Shown here one piece after another: positions 11,801 to 20,527 of a stretch of 64,000 nucleotides of DNA. The DNA is from Bacteroidaceae bacterium (GTDB lineage Bacteria > Bacteroidota > Bacteroidia > Bacteroidales > Bacteroidaceae). Below the pieces are notes generated by a model that saw only the letters and a list, made by a program, of their open reading frames with translations, had not been told where the DNA came from and searched no databases. The position numbers and the translations under genes were made by a program. Each line of letters begins with the position of its first letter. Within the stretch, counting starts at the first letter, position 1. The stretch is from contig JAILDV010000002.1 in NCBI GenBank assembly GCA_024688885.1, positions 1 through 64,000 on the forward strand, written 5' to 3'.

Positions 11801-13189
11801 ACTGCTGACCATCCAGAAGGTCAGGTGGTTGTAGGTCGTCTGGCAGAACTCCGCTTCCTCGACCTCAACACAGGTATCATCCTCTCCACAGTGCCCGTAC
11901 CTTACGGTGCTAACCTCTACGCCAAGTCTGGCGACACCGTCGAGGCTGGTCAGGTCATTGCAGATTGGGATCCATTCAACTCTGTCATCGTCACCGAGTT
12001 CGATGGTGTTGCACAGTTCGAAGGTGTGAAGGAAGGTTTGACTTACCGTGTGGATGTCGATGAAACCACCGGTCTTCGCGATCTCATCGTCACTGAAGCC
12101 AAAGACCGTGCTGCAGTGCCTTATTGCCACATCCTTGACAAGAAGGGTGGTGAACTGCTCCGAACCTACTCATTCCCTATTAATGGTCACATTGTGGTGG
12201 AAGATGGTCAGAAGCTCAAGGCTGGTGATATCCTCGTCAAGATTCCACGTTCCGTTGCCAAGGCAGGCGATATCACGGGTGGTCTCCCACGTGTGACAGA
12301 GCTCTTCGAGGCACGTAACCCATCTAACCCTGCCATCGTTGCAGAAATCGACGGTGAGGTGACTATGGGTAAGGTGAAGCGTGGTAACCGTGAAATCATC
12401 CTCACCTCTAAGGTGGGTGATGTCCGCAAGTATCTCGTGCCACTGTCCAAGCAGATTCTTGTACAGGAGAACGACTACGTGCGTGCAGGTACACCACTCT
12501 CTGACGGTGCCATCACACCAGCAGACATCCTAGCCATCAAGGGTCCTACTGCTGTGCAGGAATACATCGTCAACCAGGTGCAGGATGTCTATCGTATGCA
12601 GGGTGTGTCTATCAACGACAAGCACTTCGAGATTATTGTCCGTCAGATGATGCGCAAGGTGCGTATTGAAGACGCCGGCGACACTCGCTTCCTCGAAGAG
12701 GGCATTGTTGACAAGCTCGACTTCCTTGAGGAGAACGACCGCATCTGGGGCAAGAAGTTTGTCACTGATGCTGGTGACTCCGAAACACTCGAGCCTGGTA
12801 TGATTATCACCGCTCGCAAGCTCCGCGACGAGAACTCCATGCTGAAGCGTCGCGACCTCAAGCTTGTGCAGACACGTGATGCCATTCCAGCTACTTCTGT
12901 ACAGATTCTGCAGGGTATCACCCGTGCAGGTCTCGGCAGCAAATCCTTCATGTCTTCTGCATCATTCCAGGAGACCACGAAGGTGCTCAACGAGGCAGCT
13001 ATCTGCGGAAAGAGCGACTCACTCGAGGGTATGAAGGAGAACGTGATTTCCGGTCACCTCATCCCAGCAGGTACAGGTATGCGCGACTTCGACAAGATTA
13101 TCGTTGGTGCTAAGGAGGACTTCCAGGCAGTTGAGCGTCGTCCGTTCGATGCTGACATGGTCTTCTCTTCGTTCGACAACGAATTCTAA
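8885..13189 (+). CDS. rpoC: DNA-directed RNA polymerase subunit beta'
   Basis: This 1434-aa beta' subunit holds the active-site motif [15 protein letters not shown], the N-terminal zinc site ([19 protein letters not shown]) and the second zinc cluster with [16 protein letters not shown]. The bridge-helix/trigger-loop motif [17 protein letters not shown] is intact. The length is normal for Bacteroidetes, which lack the large inserts of some other phyla. It is the last gene of the block and is followed by a strong terminator. Confidence 0.99.
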   Translation: MAFKKESKIKNNFTKITISLASPEEILENSCGEVLKPETINYRTYKPERDGLFCERIFGPTKDYECHCGKYKRIRYKGIVCDRCGVEVTEKKVRRERTGHIALVVPVAHIWYFRSLPNKIGYLLGLPTKKLDAVIYYERYIIIQAGAAEDAEKNIMNGELLSEEEYYDIVDNLDPNNELLPDEDPNKFIALMGAEAIEYMLQRIDLDHLANELRAAADKDGSVQRKTEALKRLQVVESFRASKGKSRPEWMIMHNIPVTPPDLRPLVPLDGGRFATSDLNDLYRRVIIRNNRLKRLIEIKAPDVILRNEKRMLQEAVDSLFDNSRKSSAVKSESNRPLKSLSDALKGKQGRFRQNLLGKRVDYSARSVIVVGPELNMGECGLPKLMAAELYKPFVIRKLIERGIVKTVKSAKKIVDRRDPVVWDILEYVMKGHPVLLNRAPTLHRLGIQAFQPRMIEGKAIQLHPLACTAFNADFDGDQMAVHLPLSNEAILEAQLLMLQSHNILSPASGEPITVPSQDMVLGLYYISKVRPGAKGEGLTFYGPEEAIIAFNEGKVDVHALIKCVVRDIDENGNPYKHLVETTVGRITINEVVPDEIGFVNEVIGKKALKRVITRVIKGVGMARACEFLDGIKNLGYRKAYEGGLSFVLDDIIIPAEKEQIVQDGHDAVDQITMNYQMGLITDKDRYQQVVETWTKVNENIKKTLMKQMTEADQGFNAVFMMLDSGARGSADQIAQLAGMRGLMAKPQKAGASDNNIIENPILSNFKEGMSVLEYFISTHGARKGLADTALKTADAGYLTRRLVDVSHDVIINEEDCGTLRGLVCTALKDGDRVVASLAERILGRVSVHDIINPQNNELIVASGEEITDRIAAEIEACGIESVEIRSVLTCESKKGVCMKCYGRNLATQRMVQKGEAVGVIAAQAIGEPGTQLTLRTFHAGGVAGNAAANAQIKAKNKSKIEIDELRTVARPTADHPEGQVVVGRLAELRFLDLNTGIILSTVPVPYGANLYAKSGDTVEAGQVIADWDPFNSVIVTEFDGVAQFEGVKEGLTYRVDVDETTGLRDLIVTEAKDRAAVPYCHILDKKGGELLRTYSFPINGHIVVEDGQKLKAGDILVKIPRSVAKAGDITGGLPRVTELFEARNPSNPAIVAEIDGEVTMGKVKRGNREIILTSKVGDVRKYLVPLSKQILVQENDYVRAGTPLSDGAITPADILAIKGPTAVQEYIVNQVQDVYRMQGVSINDKHFEIIVRQMMRKVRIEDAGDTRFLEEGIVDKLDFLEENDRIWGKKFVTDAGDSETLEPGMIITARKLRDENSMLKRRDLKLVQTRDAIPATSVQILQGITRAGLGSKSFMSSASFQETTKVLNEAAICGKSDSLEGMKENVISGHLIPAGTGMRDFDKIIVGAKEDFQAVERRPFDADMVFSSFDNEF

Positions 13190-13209
13190 GCAATACAATC
13201 AATAGTAAC

Positions 13210-13250
13210 GAAGGGGCAGAAGCATTCGGCTTTTGCCCCTTCTTCTTTTC
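13210..13250 (+). terminator. Intrinsic terminator after rpoC
   Basis: A 14-bp stem, 13210-13223 with 13229-13242, carries one G-T wobble and a 5-nt loop, and is followed by the T-rich stretch TTCTTTTC. It closes the tuf-rpoC block. Confidence 0.88.
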
Positions 13251-13262
13251 AAATCATCAAAT

Positions 13263-13290
13263 AATTCCTCATTCCTCATTCCTAATTCCC
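13263..13290 (+). repeat. Short heptamer-word array upstream of the 13330 gene
   Basis: ATTCCTC, ATTCCTC, ATTCCTA, ATTCCCA follow one another in strict 7-nt phase, just before the promoter at 13301. It is one of several heptamer-phase arrays in the window. Confidence 0.6.
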
Positions 13291-13300
13291 AACTTTTCAT

Positions 13301-13308
13301 TATCTTTG
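13301..13308 (+). promoter_or_regulatory. -7 promoter box TATCTTTG
   Basis: This is a perfect TAnnTTTG match 22 bp before the ATG at 13330. It supports that start and argues against the upstream in-frame start at 13306, which lies in the box. No clear -33 TTTG is visible. Confidence 0.6.
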
Positions 13309-13329
13309 CGACACAAAAAACTGCAACTT

Positions 13330-15555
13330 ATGAAAAAGACTATCATCTGGATTCTTGTAGTACCGGTGGTGCTGGGCATCGCTGGGTTTGTCGCATGGCG
13401 TTTCTGGCCCGTTGAAGCCATCAATCTGGAGGAATATACCCCTTCAGAGGAGTTTGAACCTGCTTATGAAGCGATGGAGGCAAAGACACCAGAATACGAT
13501 ATAGAGGAGACCGTACGGGCGATGAATGCGCTGGAGGTGGCACAGTGCCAGTCAGAAGACTTCATGTCTTATTTGGAGTACGTGGCAAAGCAGGATTTCA
13601 GCAAGGTGGCGCCTGAGGTGCTGGAGCAGAAGAAGAAACTCTTCCCGATTCTGCAACGGTTGTATGAATTGCAGAAAGAATATGAGGAACTGGATGATGT
13701 GTGGATGCTGATGCGAAGTGCAACGAGTGGTGCAAGCACCTTCGTGACAGAAGTGAATCCCGTAGGTGTCATTGGTTCCATGATTACGGGCGATGCCACG
13801 CTGAGCACCGTTTCGGTGGGCAGTGGCATGGAAAAGGCTCAAACTGCCGCCTTCGAAGAGTACGAGAAGCAGAAGGAACTCAAGCGCAAGTTGGAACGTG
13901 AGATAGAGGCTGTGCGGATGTCCTACATCGAATATTTGGAGGATTACGCCCCTGTGTATTATAAGTATATGCAGGAATGGGATGCTTTGTGCTTGAAGAA
14001 AGACAAAGCGTATATTGACCTCTATGGAGGCAATCCTTTGGATGCCTACAACCAGACACAGGAGGTGCTGAAAGAGTACCCCACCAACCGTGAGGCCTTG
14101 TTGCTGAAGGGGCTCTCATTGATTCAGATGAGTACCGAGGTTGGACGTGGCACCCTTCGTTCCGCAGGTGGTGATGTGCATTTGCTGCAAGGAGCAGATC
14201 AAGCCCTTGCCATGGCAGATTCCGTCCTTGCGGGCTTGTCCGTCGAACGCACGGCTCCCGACGAGCGGACGGAATTGCAGATGGAGGCGGAAGCTACGCT
14301 CGACCAATACATCAAACTCTATCCTTCTCGTTCAGCCCCTGCTTTGGTGCTGAAAGGCTTGCTCTATCGCGAACAGGGAGAAGCCGCCAAGGCAGTGTCC
14401 TATTTCGACCAGGCTTCGATGGAATATCCACGACAGGCTGCTGCACTGACCGATTTGCTTGACAGTTACAAGGCACGTACCTATCTGAACAAGTCAGCGG
14501 AAGGAAAATACCTGCTTCGTCTTTATCGTTCCACTATGGAGGGCTTTGGCATCTTCAGTCCTAATTTGCTGAAAGCGCACTACTATGCCGAGCACGACGA
14601 TGTGGAAAAGAGCAAGGAAGAAATCTTCAACCACTTCTACCGTCGTGGCAATCAAGGAGTGTATGACTGCCTGCTGAGTGATATGCAATATTGCGAGGAG
14701 AATATGTACAGCAGTTTCCGTCAGATACTCATGGAGCAGTCATTCCTCGATGTGGCGGTGGAACCCACGATGAACTGGACACTCTCCGACAAGGACGATG
14801 AAATCAAAGTGACCATCAACAACCGCTCCGACATCGACTTGGAAAACGTGCGCATCTTCCTCTGCCTCCACTACACCGACATGTACAAAGATGAGTATGA
14901 CGTGCAGAAACTCCCCTCTGTGAACATCATCAAGCATCACGATTCAACTGAGATTGGGGTGGTGAAGCTCAACTACGAAGACAAGAAATACAACGACATC
15001 ACGCGCATCCGTGCCATCGCCATGACCGACGACAAGATTTGCTGGATTGACAATGTGGACTACAAGTATATGCGCGCCTCTGAAGCGGCAGCCCGTGGTT
15101 CCAACTCTAAACCCTCAAACCAAAACTCTAAACCATCTTCCGCCAAGCAACAGCTCCTTGACGATTTCAACGTGGACAACGGCAAACTTCAGTCCATCAT
15201 TCAGGAAGGCATGAAGGTGTATGGAACGGTGAGCGACGGCAACATCTGGAACGACATGAAGCGCGATGTGAAGAATCTGGTGACGGGCAAGGACAAGAAG
15301 CTGCGCATAGAACTGCCACGTATCCTTACCCTTATCGACCCTGTTTTCTCGCTCTATCAACTGAATGACAAAGACAAGGCAGTGCGTCCCTCAGAGAACT
15401 ACCTATCAGGCTCCAACATCCGTCTGAAGTTCGACTACGAGCCCAAGCAGGACGAGACCATACCCCTCTACATCTACAGCGACTTTGCCAACTTCAAAGT
15501 CACCATCACGTTCGAGGGTGGCAAGCCCGTCGTGAAGAACGTGCAACTGCTGTAA
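13330..15555 (+). CDS. Membrane-anchored protein with coiled-coil and TPR-like regions, function unknown
   Basis: This 741-aa protein begins with one transmembrane segment (residues about 4-24) and has a large periplasmic part. A charged, probably coiled-coil stretch (EYEKQKELKRKLEREIEAV) lies at about 175-195. A tetratricopeptide-like repeat region around residues 325-380 contains ALVLKGLLYREQGEAAKAVS. I do not recognise a named family. About 590 residues in, a low-complexity stretch NSKPSNQNSKPSS is encoded by a heptamer array of the kind otherwise seen between genes. The gene stands alone, with its own promoter, between the rpoC terminator and an intergenic repeat region. Confidence 0.8.
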   Translation: MKKTIIWILVVPVVLGIAGFVAWRFWPVEAINLEEYTPSEEFEPAYEAMEAKTPEYDIEETVRAMNALEVAQCQSEDFMSYLEYVAKQDFSKVAPEVLEQKKKLFPILQRLYELQKEYEELDDVWMLMRSATSGASTFVTEVNPVGVIGSMITGDATLSTVSVGSGMEKAQTAAFEEYEKQKELKRKLEREIEAVRMSYIEYLEDYAPVYYKYMQEWDALCLKKDKAYIDLYGGNPLDAYNQTQEVLKEYPTNREALLLKGLSLIQMSTEVGRGTLRSAGGDVHLLQGADQALAMADSVLAGLSVERTAPDERTELQMEAEATLDQYIKLYPSRSAPALVLKGLLYREQGEAAKAVSYFDQASMEYPRQAAALTDLLDSYKARTYLNKSAEGKYLLRLYRSTMEGFGIFSPNLLKAHYYAEHDDVEKSKEEIFNHFYRRGNQGVYDCLLSDMQYCEENMYSSFRQILMEQSFLDVAVEPTMNWTLSDKDDEIKVTINNRSDIDLENVRIFLCLHYTDMYKDEYDVQKLPSVNIIKHHDSTEIGVVKLNYEDKKYNDITRIRAIAMTDDKICWIDNVDYKYMRASEAAARGSNSKPSNQNSKPSSAKQQLLDDFNVDNGKLQSIIQEGMKVYGTVSDGNIWNDMKRDVKNLVTGKDKKLRIELPRILTLIDPVFSLYQLNDKDKAVRPSENYLSGSNIRLKFDYEPKQDETIPLYIYSDFANFKVTITFEGGKPVVKNVQLL
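15103..15137 (+). repeat. Heptamer-word array inside a coding sequence
   Basis: Five consecutive heptamers AACTCTA, AACCCTC, AAACCAA, AACTCTA, AACCATC lie inside the gene at 13330-15555. The same words form the intergenic array at 55875-55993. Here they are translated as an Asn/Ser/Lys/Pro linker. Confidence 0.7.
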
Positions 15556-15857
15556 ATCACGTCAAAATTTTGGTTCACCTGCATAACCCTGTGTGTACGG
15601 TTGGAAAAACAAAAATTTAAAAATTTAAAAATTTAACAATTTAACACCGAAGCAGGAGCAGACAAGCTCGCTTGAACTATGCCTTGCGAGGGTTAATTCG
15701 CCGTTAGGCAATTAAACACCCAAGCACATTCTGATGAACGATGTACGATGGTTTTCAACTGAATCTGATGCAAAGTTACGGCGATTTGATGGGATGACAA
15801 TAATATTCTACGAAAATCGGAAAAAAGGAGAATATTCTCGTTTTTGGGCATAAAACC
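15556..15857. other. Intergenic region without genes, with short repeats and an orphan -7 box
   Basis: No credible gene is visible. Positions 15611-15645 hold an 8-nt-period AAAATTTA array. A 21-nt segment at 15663-15683, reading CAAGCT then TTGAACTATGCC, recurs with two differences at 55795-55815. CAAAGTTA at 15771-15778 is a perfect leftward -7 box with no gene downstream of it. The 23-nt array follows. Confidence 0.6.
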
Positions 15858-16018
15858 GAGAATATTCTACGTTTTGCAACTCGTTTGTGAGGGACACTTA
15901 CGTTCGTTTACGGGCAAGACTTACGTTCGTTTGTGGAATACACTTGCTTGTGTTTGCGAGGAACACTCGCATGTGCTTGTGAGGAACACTTGCATGTGCT
16001 TGTGGAAATGACAAGCTG
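15858..16018. repeat. Degenerate tandem array with exact 23-nt period (array A)
   Basis: Seven units of exactly 23 nt start at 15858, 15881, 15904, 15927, 15950, 15973 and 15996. The six from 15881 typically begin TCGTTTGTG or GTGCTTGTG and have ACACTTGC or ACTTACG near the end. Units differ from one another, but the phase never slips. The motif GTTTACGGGCAA at 15907 recurs in array B. The array runs directly into a long inverted repeat. Confidence 0.8.
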
Positions 16019-16201
16019 CGCACCAGCGCACCACGCACCACGTGCCATTTTCATTTTTTATCTGCGCGTCATATATGTGCCAAGTTATCTTATATTATTA
16101 TTAATAATAATATAAAATTAATATACACTCTCTTGATGCCCTGTTGCGCACCAATAGAAAACGAAAATGGTGCGTGGTGCGTGGTGCGCTGGTGCGCAGC
16201 T
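16014..16201. repeat. Long inverted repeat with AT-rich core (locus A)
   Basis: Arms of 44 nt, 16014-16057 and 16158-16201, match at 41 positions when one is reverse complemented. They are built of repeated GCGCACCA/CGCACCAC words. The 100-nt core begins with TGCGCGTCATATATG and becomes almost pure A/T (TATTATTATTAATAATAATA). No gene fits the segment; open frames across it are translations of the repeat. Confidence 0.85.
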
Positions 16202-16282
16202 CCGGTTGATGAACAAGTTATAGGTTCCCCTTTTACGTCATTTTTTAATGACTGTTTTGCCATCTACGATATAGATGCGCCG

Positions 16283-19200
16283 TTATTCCATTGCACCTTT
16301 TTTCTTGGGTTGTACGTTCAAGCGATAGATGGCATGGAGGATGCCGTAAGAGGGTATCACGTTGTTGAATGTTTCGGTACGTCCCTGTGCGTTCACATAG
16401 CGCTGTACGTTGGAGAGGTTGCCCAAGAGGTCGAAGCCGTCGAACATGATGGTGAGTTTGCCTTTCAGCAGACGTTTTGCCACGCGGGCATTCCACACCA
16501 GTTCGTTGGTGTTCATGGACTCTTCGCTGTATCCACGGCGGCTGTACATGGTGATGTCGGTTGACACTTGGAAGTTCCAAGGCAGTTCCAACTGAGCCCT
16601 TGCTCCGTAGTTGAAGGTATAGACATTCATGGTGGTGAAGCCTTCACGGTCACTTGTGGAGTGCTGGTAGTTGATTCTGCCGCTGGCACCAAATTCGTAT
16701 TTGCTGGTGGGGCGCCATGTCAGGGAGAGATTTTCGTTGATATAGTCGTTTTTCACGACAGACTTCATGGCTGAGAGGCTGGCATCGGTGCCGCTCAAAT
16801 CGACACTGTTGTTGTGGTTGTAGCTCATGCCCTGCATGATGCGCCATTTGTCATCTTTGTCCAGCGCAAGGTTGGCGTTGACATTCACGCCCAAGTGCCA
16901 GTTTCCGTTCACGTTCTCGGGGGTGACGGTGCGCACACCTGTCTCCTTGTTGTAGATGAAGCCTGATGCCACTGCATTCTCTGTGATGCTGGCATTGATG
17001 GATGAGTTGAAGAACATCTTGTGCCACTTGTCGCGATAGCCTGCCCCGAAGGAGTGTGTGCGGGTGTTTTTCAGATGGGGGTTACCCAACGTGATGAAGA
17101 GGGGGTTGCTGTCGTCGCGCATGTTGATCAGGCTTGTCATTGCAGGGGCTGTGGTGGTCATGTCGTAGTTAACCGAGATGCCTCTGTTGCGTTTGTATTT
17201 ATCATGGCTGAAGTAGATGCTGGGGTTGATGAACGCTGTGTTGCGGCTCATCAGCGTGTCCACCTGCATGCCACGCTGGTAGTCCATGCGTTCGCGCAGC
17301 ATGGGGGTTGCCAGCCTGATGGAGAAGCTGTTGGAGACGCTGTCGTTGTAGGAGGAGAGGGTGTATATCGTGGTGGCGTCGTGGGTGTATTTCGTCGTCT
17401 TTGAGTGTGAACTGTTGTTGGCATCGAGCGTGGTGAGCATCTCGTCATACGATGGCAGTGTGCCCAGTGGGTGGGTATCGCCTGTGGATGAGGATGCGGA
17501 ACCCCATTCGCTCAGTTTGTTGAGCAGATAGAGTGAGTTGTTGGTGTCGTTGTTGTCGTAGCGGAAGTCGTAGTTCACGTCGATGCGGTGTCTATGGTCT
17601 TTATCGAGCGAAACACCAAACACCGCTCCGACATGACCATTGTAGGAACGGTCTTTGGTGGGGTTGTAGCGGTTGCGGAAGTCTGTGTCGGTGCTGGTTG
17701 TCGCATAGAGTGGGGAGGTGTGAGTGGCGGAACTGGGATAGTCGAGCTGGTAGTGCTCGTAGTTGTCAGCCTTGCGTTCGGAGAAACTGTAACCATAGGT
17801 CAGGTTGAAGTTGAGGTAGTCGTTGTGGGCGGGAGTGCCTGTCAGAAAACCCTCAATGCCCACGTTGGTTTGGTGTCCCACTCCTTTGCTTGTGCTCATG
17901 GTGCGGTTGATGGCATAGCGGCGCAGCAGTTCTCCTGCATTGGGTGCCATGATGCTGTCCATCCATTCCTTGCCCAACTGCGATGCCACATCTTCGGAAA
18001 GGGTGACGCTGCCATTGTTGCCTCGGTTGTTCCACTTGTTGTAGGAGAAGCTGGGGCGCATGATGAAATAGATGTGGCGGAACGTCTCCCAAATCTGTTC
18101 CCGATGTTCCAAACGCAGGTCTTGGTCAATTCGGATGTCCCAAGCATAGTTACGGCTGTTCTGGAAACTCCTTCCGTAGGTGTCGCCGCCCTCCAGGAAG
18201 GTGGCGCTGCTGGTGTGGGAGGCGTTGTCCGTATCGGTGTAGGAGCCTGTCACACTTGCCCCATAGGCGTATTTGTCTTCCTTGTCTGCCATGAAGTTGC
18301 TGCCTATGTTATAGGTCTTGGTGATGCCACCTGTCTGTTCCAGAGAGCTCCATTCTCCTTCGTAGCCGGGACTGTCCTGTGCATTCACGTTGTTGACATT
18401 GGCAAACAGCATCAGGCGCGTGTTCTCGGTGAATCGCATGCCAAACAACCTGCCCAGGTATTTTGTGTCCAATTCTCCTTTGTCGTTGCGGAAGAATGTG
18501 GCGCCCGCACCCCCTTCGGCATTGGCAATCCATCCCGTCGCATATTCCTTCTTCAGCTTCACGTTCATCACGAGTTCCTTCTTCGCTGTCTTTTCCTGTG
18601 GAGTGCCTTTAATCTGCTCGGGCACACGCTCATAGGACTGGATGTTTTTCACCATGTAGGATGGCATGTTCTCCAGCAAGAGTTCGCGGTCGCTGTCGAA
18701 GAAGTTCTTTCCGTTCAGCAGCAGGGCATCCACCTGCTTGCCGTTCACCTTGATGACGCCGCCTTTCTCCAACTCCACACCTGGCAACTTGCGAATCAGT
18801 TCGTTCAGCATCGAACCCTCTGCCATGTTGAAGGCATCAGCATCATACACCAATGTGTCGCCATTCATGTAGAACTTCAGCTTCGTCGCCACCACGACCA
18901 CATCGTCCAATGAGTACTCGTTCTGTTTGGGCACAGTGCGGAGATACACCGTCTTCATGGTGCGGTAGTTCTCGCGCTTGTACAGCTTCTTCACCTCCAC
19001 GGGCACATACTTCGGCACATAACCTTCAGCACCCACCTTCAGCAGATAGTTGCCCGCCTTCTTGATGAGAAACTCCAATGAGGAGCTCTTCCAGTATTCC
19101 TCGTCGTGGTATTCTGAATGCACCGTGTCAACAAACGAACTGTCAGCTGCCCACAGCAGTTCAGCCTTTATGTCCTTGATGGGGTCGTGCGTCAGATGGT

Positions 19201-19327
19201 CTTTCACGTCAGCCATCATCAGCAAGCCTTTCAACTTGGTTTTCACGGAGTCAGCATCATTATTCTGTGCCCCTATCGGCAGCATTGCCAACAAGAGCAG
19301 GAATGACATCACAAAACGCATAATCAT
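16283..19327 (-). CDS. TonB-receptor-like outer membrane beta-barrel protein
   Basis: This protein of about 1014 aa starts with a signal peptide (MRFVMSFLLLLAMLPIGAQ). An N-terminal regulatory beta-sandwich-like part is followed by a plug-like region (VVVVATKLKFYMNGDTLVYD, then LPGVELEKGGVIKVNGKQVD) and a long barrel rich in aromatic and Ser/Asn strands. This fits the Bacteroidetes outer membrane beta-barrel family related to TonB-dependent receptors. The substrate is unknown, and there is no SusD partner next door. Starts at 19327 or 19321 are both possible; a longer frame to 19375 would cross the -7 box at 19364. Confidence 0.88.
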   Translation of the reverse strand: MIMRFVMSFLLLLAMLPIGAQNNDADSVKTKLKGLLMMADVKDHLTHDPIKDIKAELLWAADSSFVDTVHSEYHDEEYWKSSSLEFLIKKAGNYLLKVGAEGYVPKYVPVEVKKLYKRENYRTMKTVYLRTVPKQNEYSLDDVVVVATKLKFYMNGDTLVYDADAFNMAEGSMLNELIRKLPGVELEKGGVIKVNGKQVDALLLNGKNFFDSDRELLLENMPSYMVKNIQSYERVPEQIKGTPQEKTAKKELVMNVKLKKEYATGWIANAEGGAGATFFRNDKGELDTKYLGRLFGMRFTENTRLMLFANVNNVNAQDSPGYEGEWSSLEQTGGITKTYNIGSNFMADKEDKYAYGASVTGSYTDTDNASHTSSATFLEGGDTYGRSFQNSRNYAWDIRIDQDLRLEHREQIWETFRHIYFIMRPSFSYNKWNNRGNNGSVTLSEDVASQLGKEWMDSIMAPNAGELLRRYAINRTMSTSKGVGHQTNVGIEGFLTGTPAHNDYLNFNLTYGYSFSERKADNYEHYQLDYPSSATHTSPLYATTSTDTDFRNRYNPTKDRSYNGHVGAVFGVSLDKDHRHRIDVNYDFRYDNNDTNNSLYLLNKLSEWGSASSSTGDTHPLGTLPSYDEMLTTLDANNSSHSKTTKYTHDATTIYTLSSYNDSVSNSFSIRLATPMLRERMDYQRGMQVDTLMSRNTAFINPSIYFSHDKYKRNRGISVNYDMTTTAPAMTSLINMRDDSNPLFITLGNPHLKNTRTHSFGAGYRDKWHKMFFNSSINASITENAVASGFIYNKETGVRTVTPENVNGNWHLGVNVNANLALDKDDKWRIMQGMSYNHNNSVDLSGTDASLSAMKSVVKNDYINENLSLTWRPTSKYEFGASGRINYQHSTSDREGFTTMNVYTFNYGARAQLELPWNFQVSTDITMYSRRGYSEESMNTNELVWNARVAKRLLKGKLTIMFDGFDLLGNLSNVQRYVNAQGRTETFNNVIPSYGILHAIYRLNVQPKKKGAME

Positions 19328-19363
19328 ATTTGATAAAAAAGGGGAGAAGTCTAAAAATTTCGG

Positions 19364-19371
19364 CAAAGTTA
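19364..19371 (-). promoter_or_regulatory. -7 promoter box for the outer membrane protein gene
   Basis: TAACTTTG on the minus strand (CAAAGTTA on the plus strand) lies 37-44 bp before the ATG at 19327 and matches TAnnTTTG perfectly. Confidence 0.6.
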
Positions 19372-19528
19372 GCACATTCTGCCGACATGGTGTGTGTCTT
19401 TTGATGCTTATTGACTCATGTGTCCCCGATTTAATATTCTTTAATTATATTTCCACCACATATACGTGCAGTTTCCCTGTTTTTGAATTTTCATTTTCTC
19501 ATTTTTTCATTCTTTCATTTTTTTTCTC

Positions 19529-19536
19529 TACCTTTG
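19529..19536 (+). promoter_or_regulatory. -7 promoter box TACCTTTG for the M48 protease gene
   Basis: This perfect TAnnTTTG match lies 36 bp upstream of the ATG at 19572, after a T-rich tract. Confidence 0.6.
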
Positions 19537-19571
19537 CCACAGAAATAAAGGTTAAAGGTTAAAGAAGGATT

Positions 19572-20459
19572 ATGAAAAAGATTAACTACATCATGTTGGT
19601 GGTGCTTACTGCCATTCTTGCCAGTTGTGGAACCACCACGCAAGTTCCTGTCACGGGACGTAAGCAGAGACTCGTTGTTAGCGACCAAGAAGTGATGAGT
19701 CTCAGTAATCAGGAGTATCAGAACTACATGAAGTCGGCAAAACTCTCCACTAATGCCACCAACACAGCCATGGTGAAACGTTGTGGGCAGCGTTTGGCAA
19801 CCGCTGTGGAGACCTATCTGCGCAACAACGGCTTCGCCAACGAGGTGGCGAACTACAAGTGGGAGTTCAATCTGGTGCAGAACAACCAGGTGAATGCTTT
19901 CTGCATGCCAGGCGGAAAAATCGTGGTGTATGAGGGCATTCTCCCTGTTACACAGGATGAGGCTTCCCTTGCCATTGTGCTTGGACACGAAATTGCCCAT
20001 GCTGTGGCAAAGCACTCCGCAGAGCGCATCAGCAACAGCCAGAAACAGCAGGCGGCAGTGTCCGTGCTGGGTGGTGTGGCATCAGTTGCTGGCATGGGAC
20101 CTAACACCTCCAGCATTGTGTCGAGTGTCATCGGTGTGGGCACCAAGGCATGGACGTCTGGTTTTTCACGCAGTCAGGAGAGTGAGGCTGACCATATCGG
20201 ACTCATCTTCGCCGCCATGGCAGGCTATGACCCTCAGGGCGCATTGGCATTCTGGCAACGCATGGCTGCCGCAGGCAATAGCTCTAACTCCATCTTCAGC
20301 GACCACCCCTCTGACGAGAAGCGCATCAAGCAAATTCAAGGTTGGATTCCTGAAGCGATGAAGTATTACAAGCCAGCGAATGCCACGACCACTACCACAA
20401 CGAGTACCAAGAAAAGCAGCAATTCTGGAAAGACGCTGAGGTATTCTACGAAGAAGTAG
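19572..20459 (+). CDS. M48 family metalloprotease, lipoprotein
   Basis: This 295-aa protein carries a lipoprotein signal (LTAILASCGTTT, Cys at about 17) and the M48 zinc-protease motif HEIAH within LGHEIAHAVAKHSAER. A second conserved segment, SRSQESEADHIGLIFAAMAGYDP, supplies the third zinc ligand (Glu). This is the LoiP/YggG-like group of periplasmic, membrane-tethered peptidases thought to act in envelope quality control. The last 30 residues are a Thr/Ser/Lys-rich tail. It stands alone, and its terminator is shared with the convergent gene. Confidence 0.92.
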   Translation: MKKINYIMLVVLTAILASCGTTTQVPVTGRKQRLVVSDQEVMSLSNQEYQNYMKSAKLSTNATNTAMVKRCGQRLATAVETYLRNNGFANEVANYKWEFNLVQNNQVNAFCMPGGKIVVYEGILPVTQDEASLAIVLGHEIAHAVAKHSAERISNSQKQQAAVSVLGGVASVAGMGPNTSSIVSSVIGVGTKAWTSGFSRSQESEADHIGLIFAAMAGYDPQGALAFWQRMAAAGNSSNSIFSDHPSDEKRIKQIQGWIPEAMKYYKPANATTTTTTSTKKSSNSGKTLRYSTKK

Positions 20460-20475
20460 AGAAGGAATTAGGAAT

Positions 20476-20526
20476 GAAAGCCCCCTCTGACTCTCGGTGA
20501 GTCGGAGGGGGCTTTCACTCTTTTTC
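20476..20526. terminator. Bidirectional terminator between convergent genes
   Basis: An 18-bp stem, 20476-20493 with 20499-20516, has one G-T wobble and a 5-nt loop, with T-rich sequence on the right. It serves the M48 gene and the convergent gene at 20528-22141. The 20-mer GTCGGAGGGGGCTTTCACTC at 20501-20520 recurs exactly at 53017-53036. Confidence 0.85.
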
Positions 20527-20527
20527 C

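Noticed and set aside
15858-16018. CRISPR array as an explanation of the 23-nt repeats
   Set aside because: There is no alternation of a constant repeat with unique spacers; the whole 23-nt unit varies gradually and there are no cas genes in the window.
15933-16115. 60-codon frame over the 23-nt array A
   Set aside because: It is a translation of the repeat units and has no plausible leader or protein features.
17588-18913. 441-codon frame on the plus strand
   Set aside because: It is antisense to the outer membrane protein gene, whose signal peptide, plug and barrel features are convincing.
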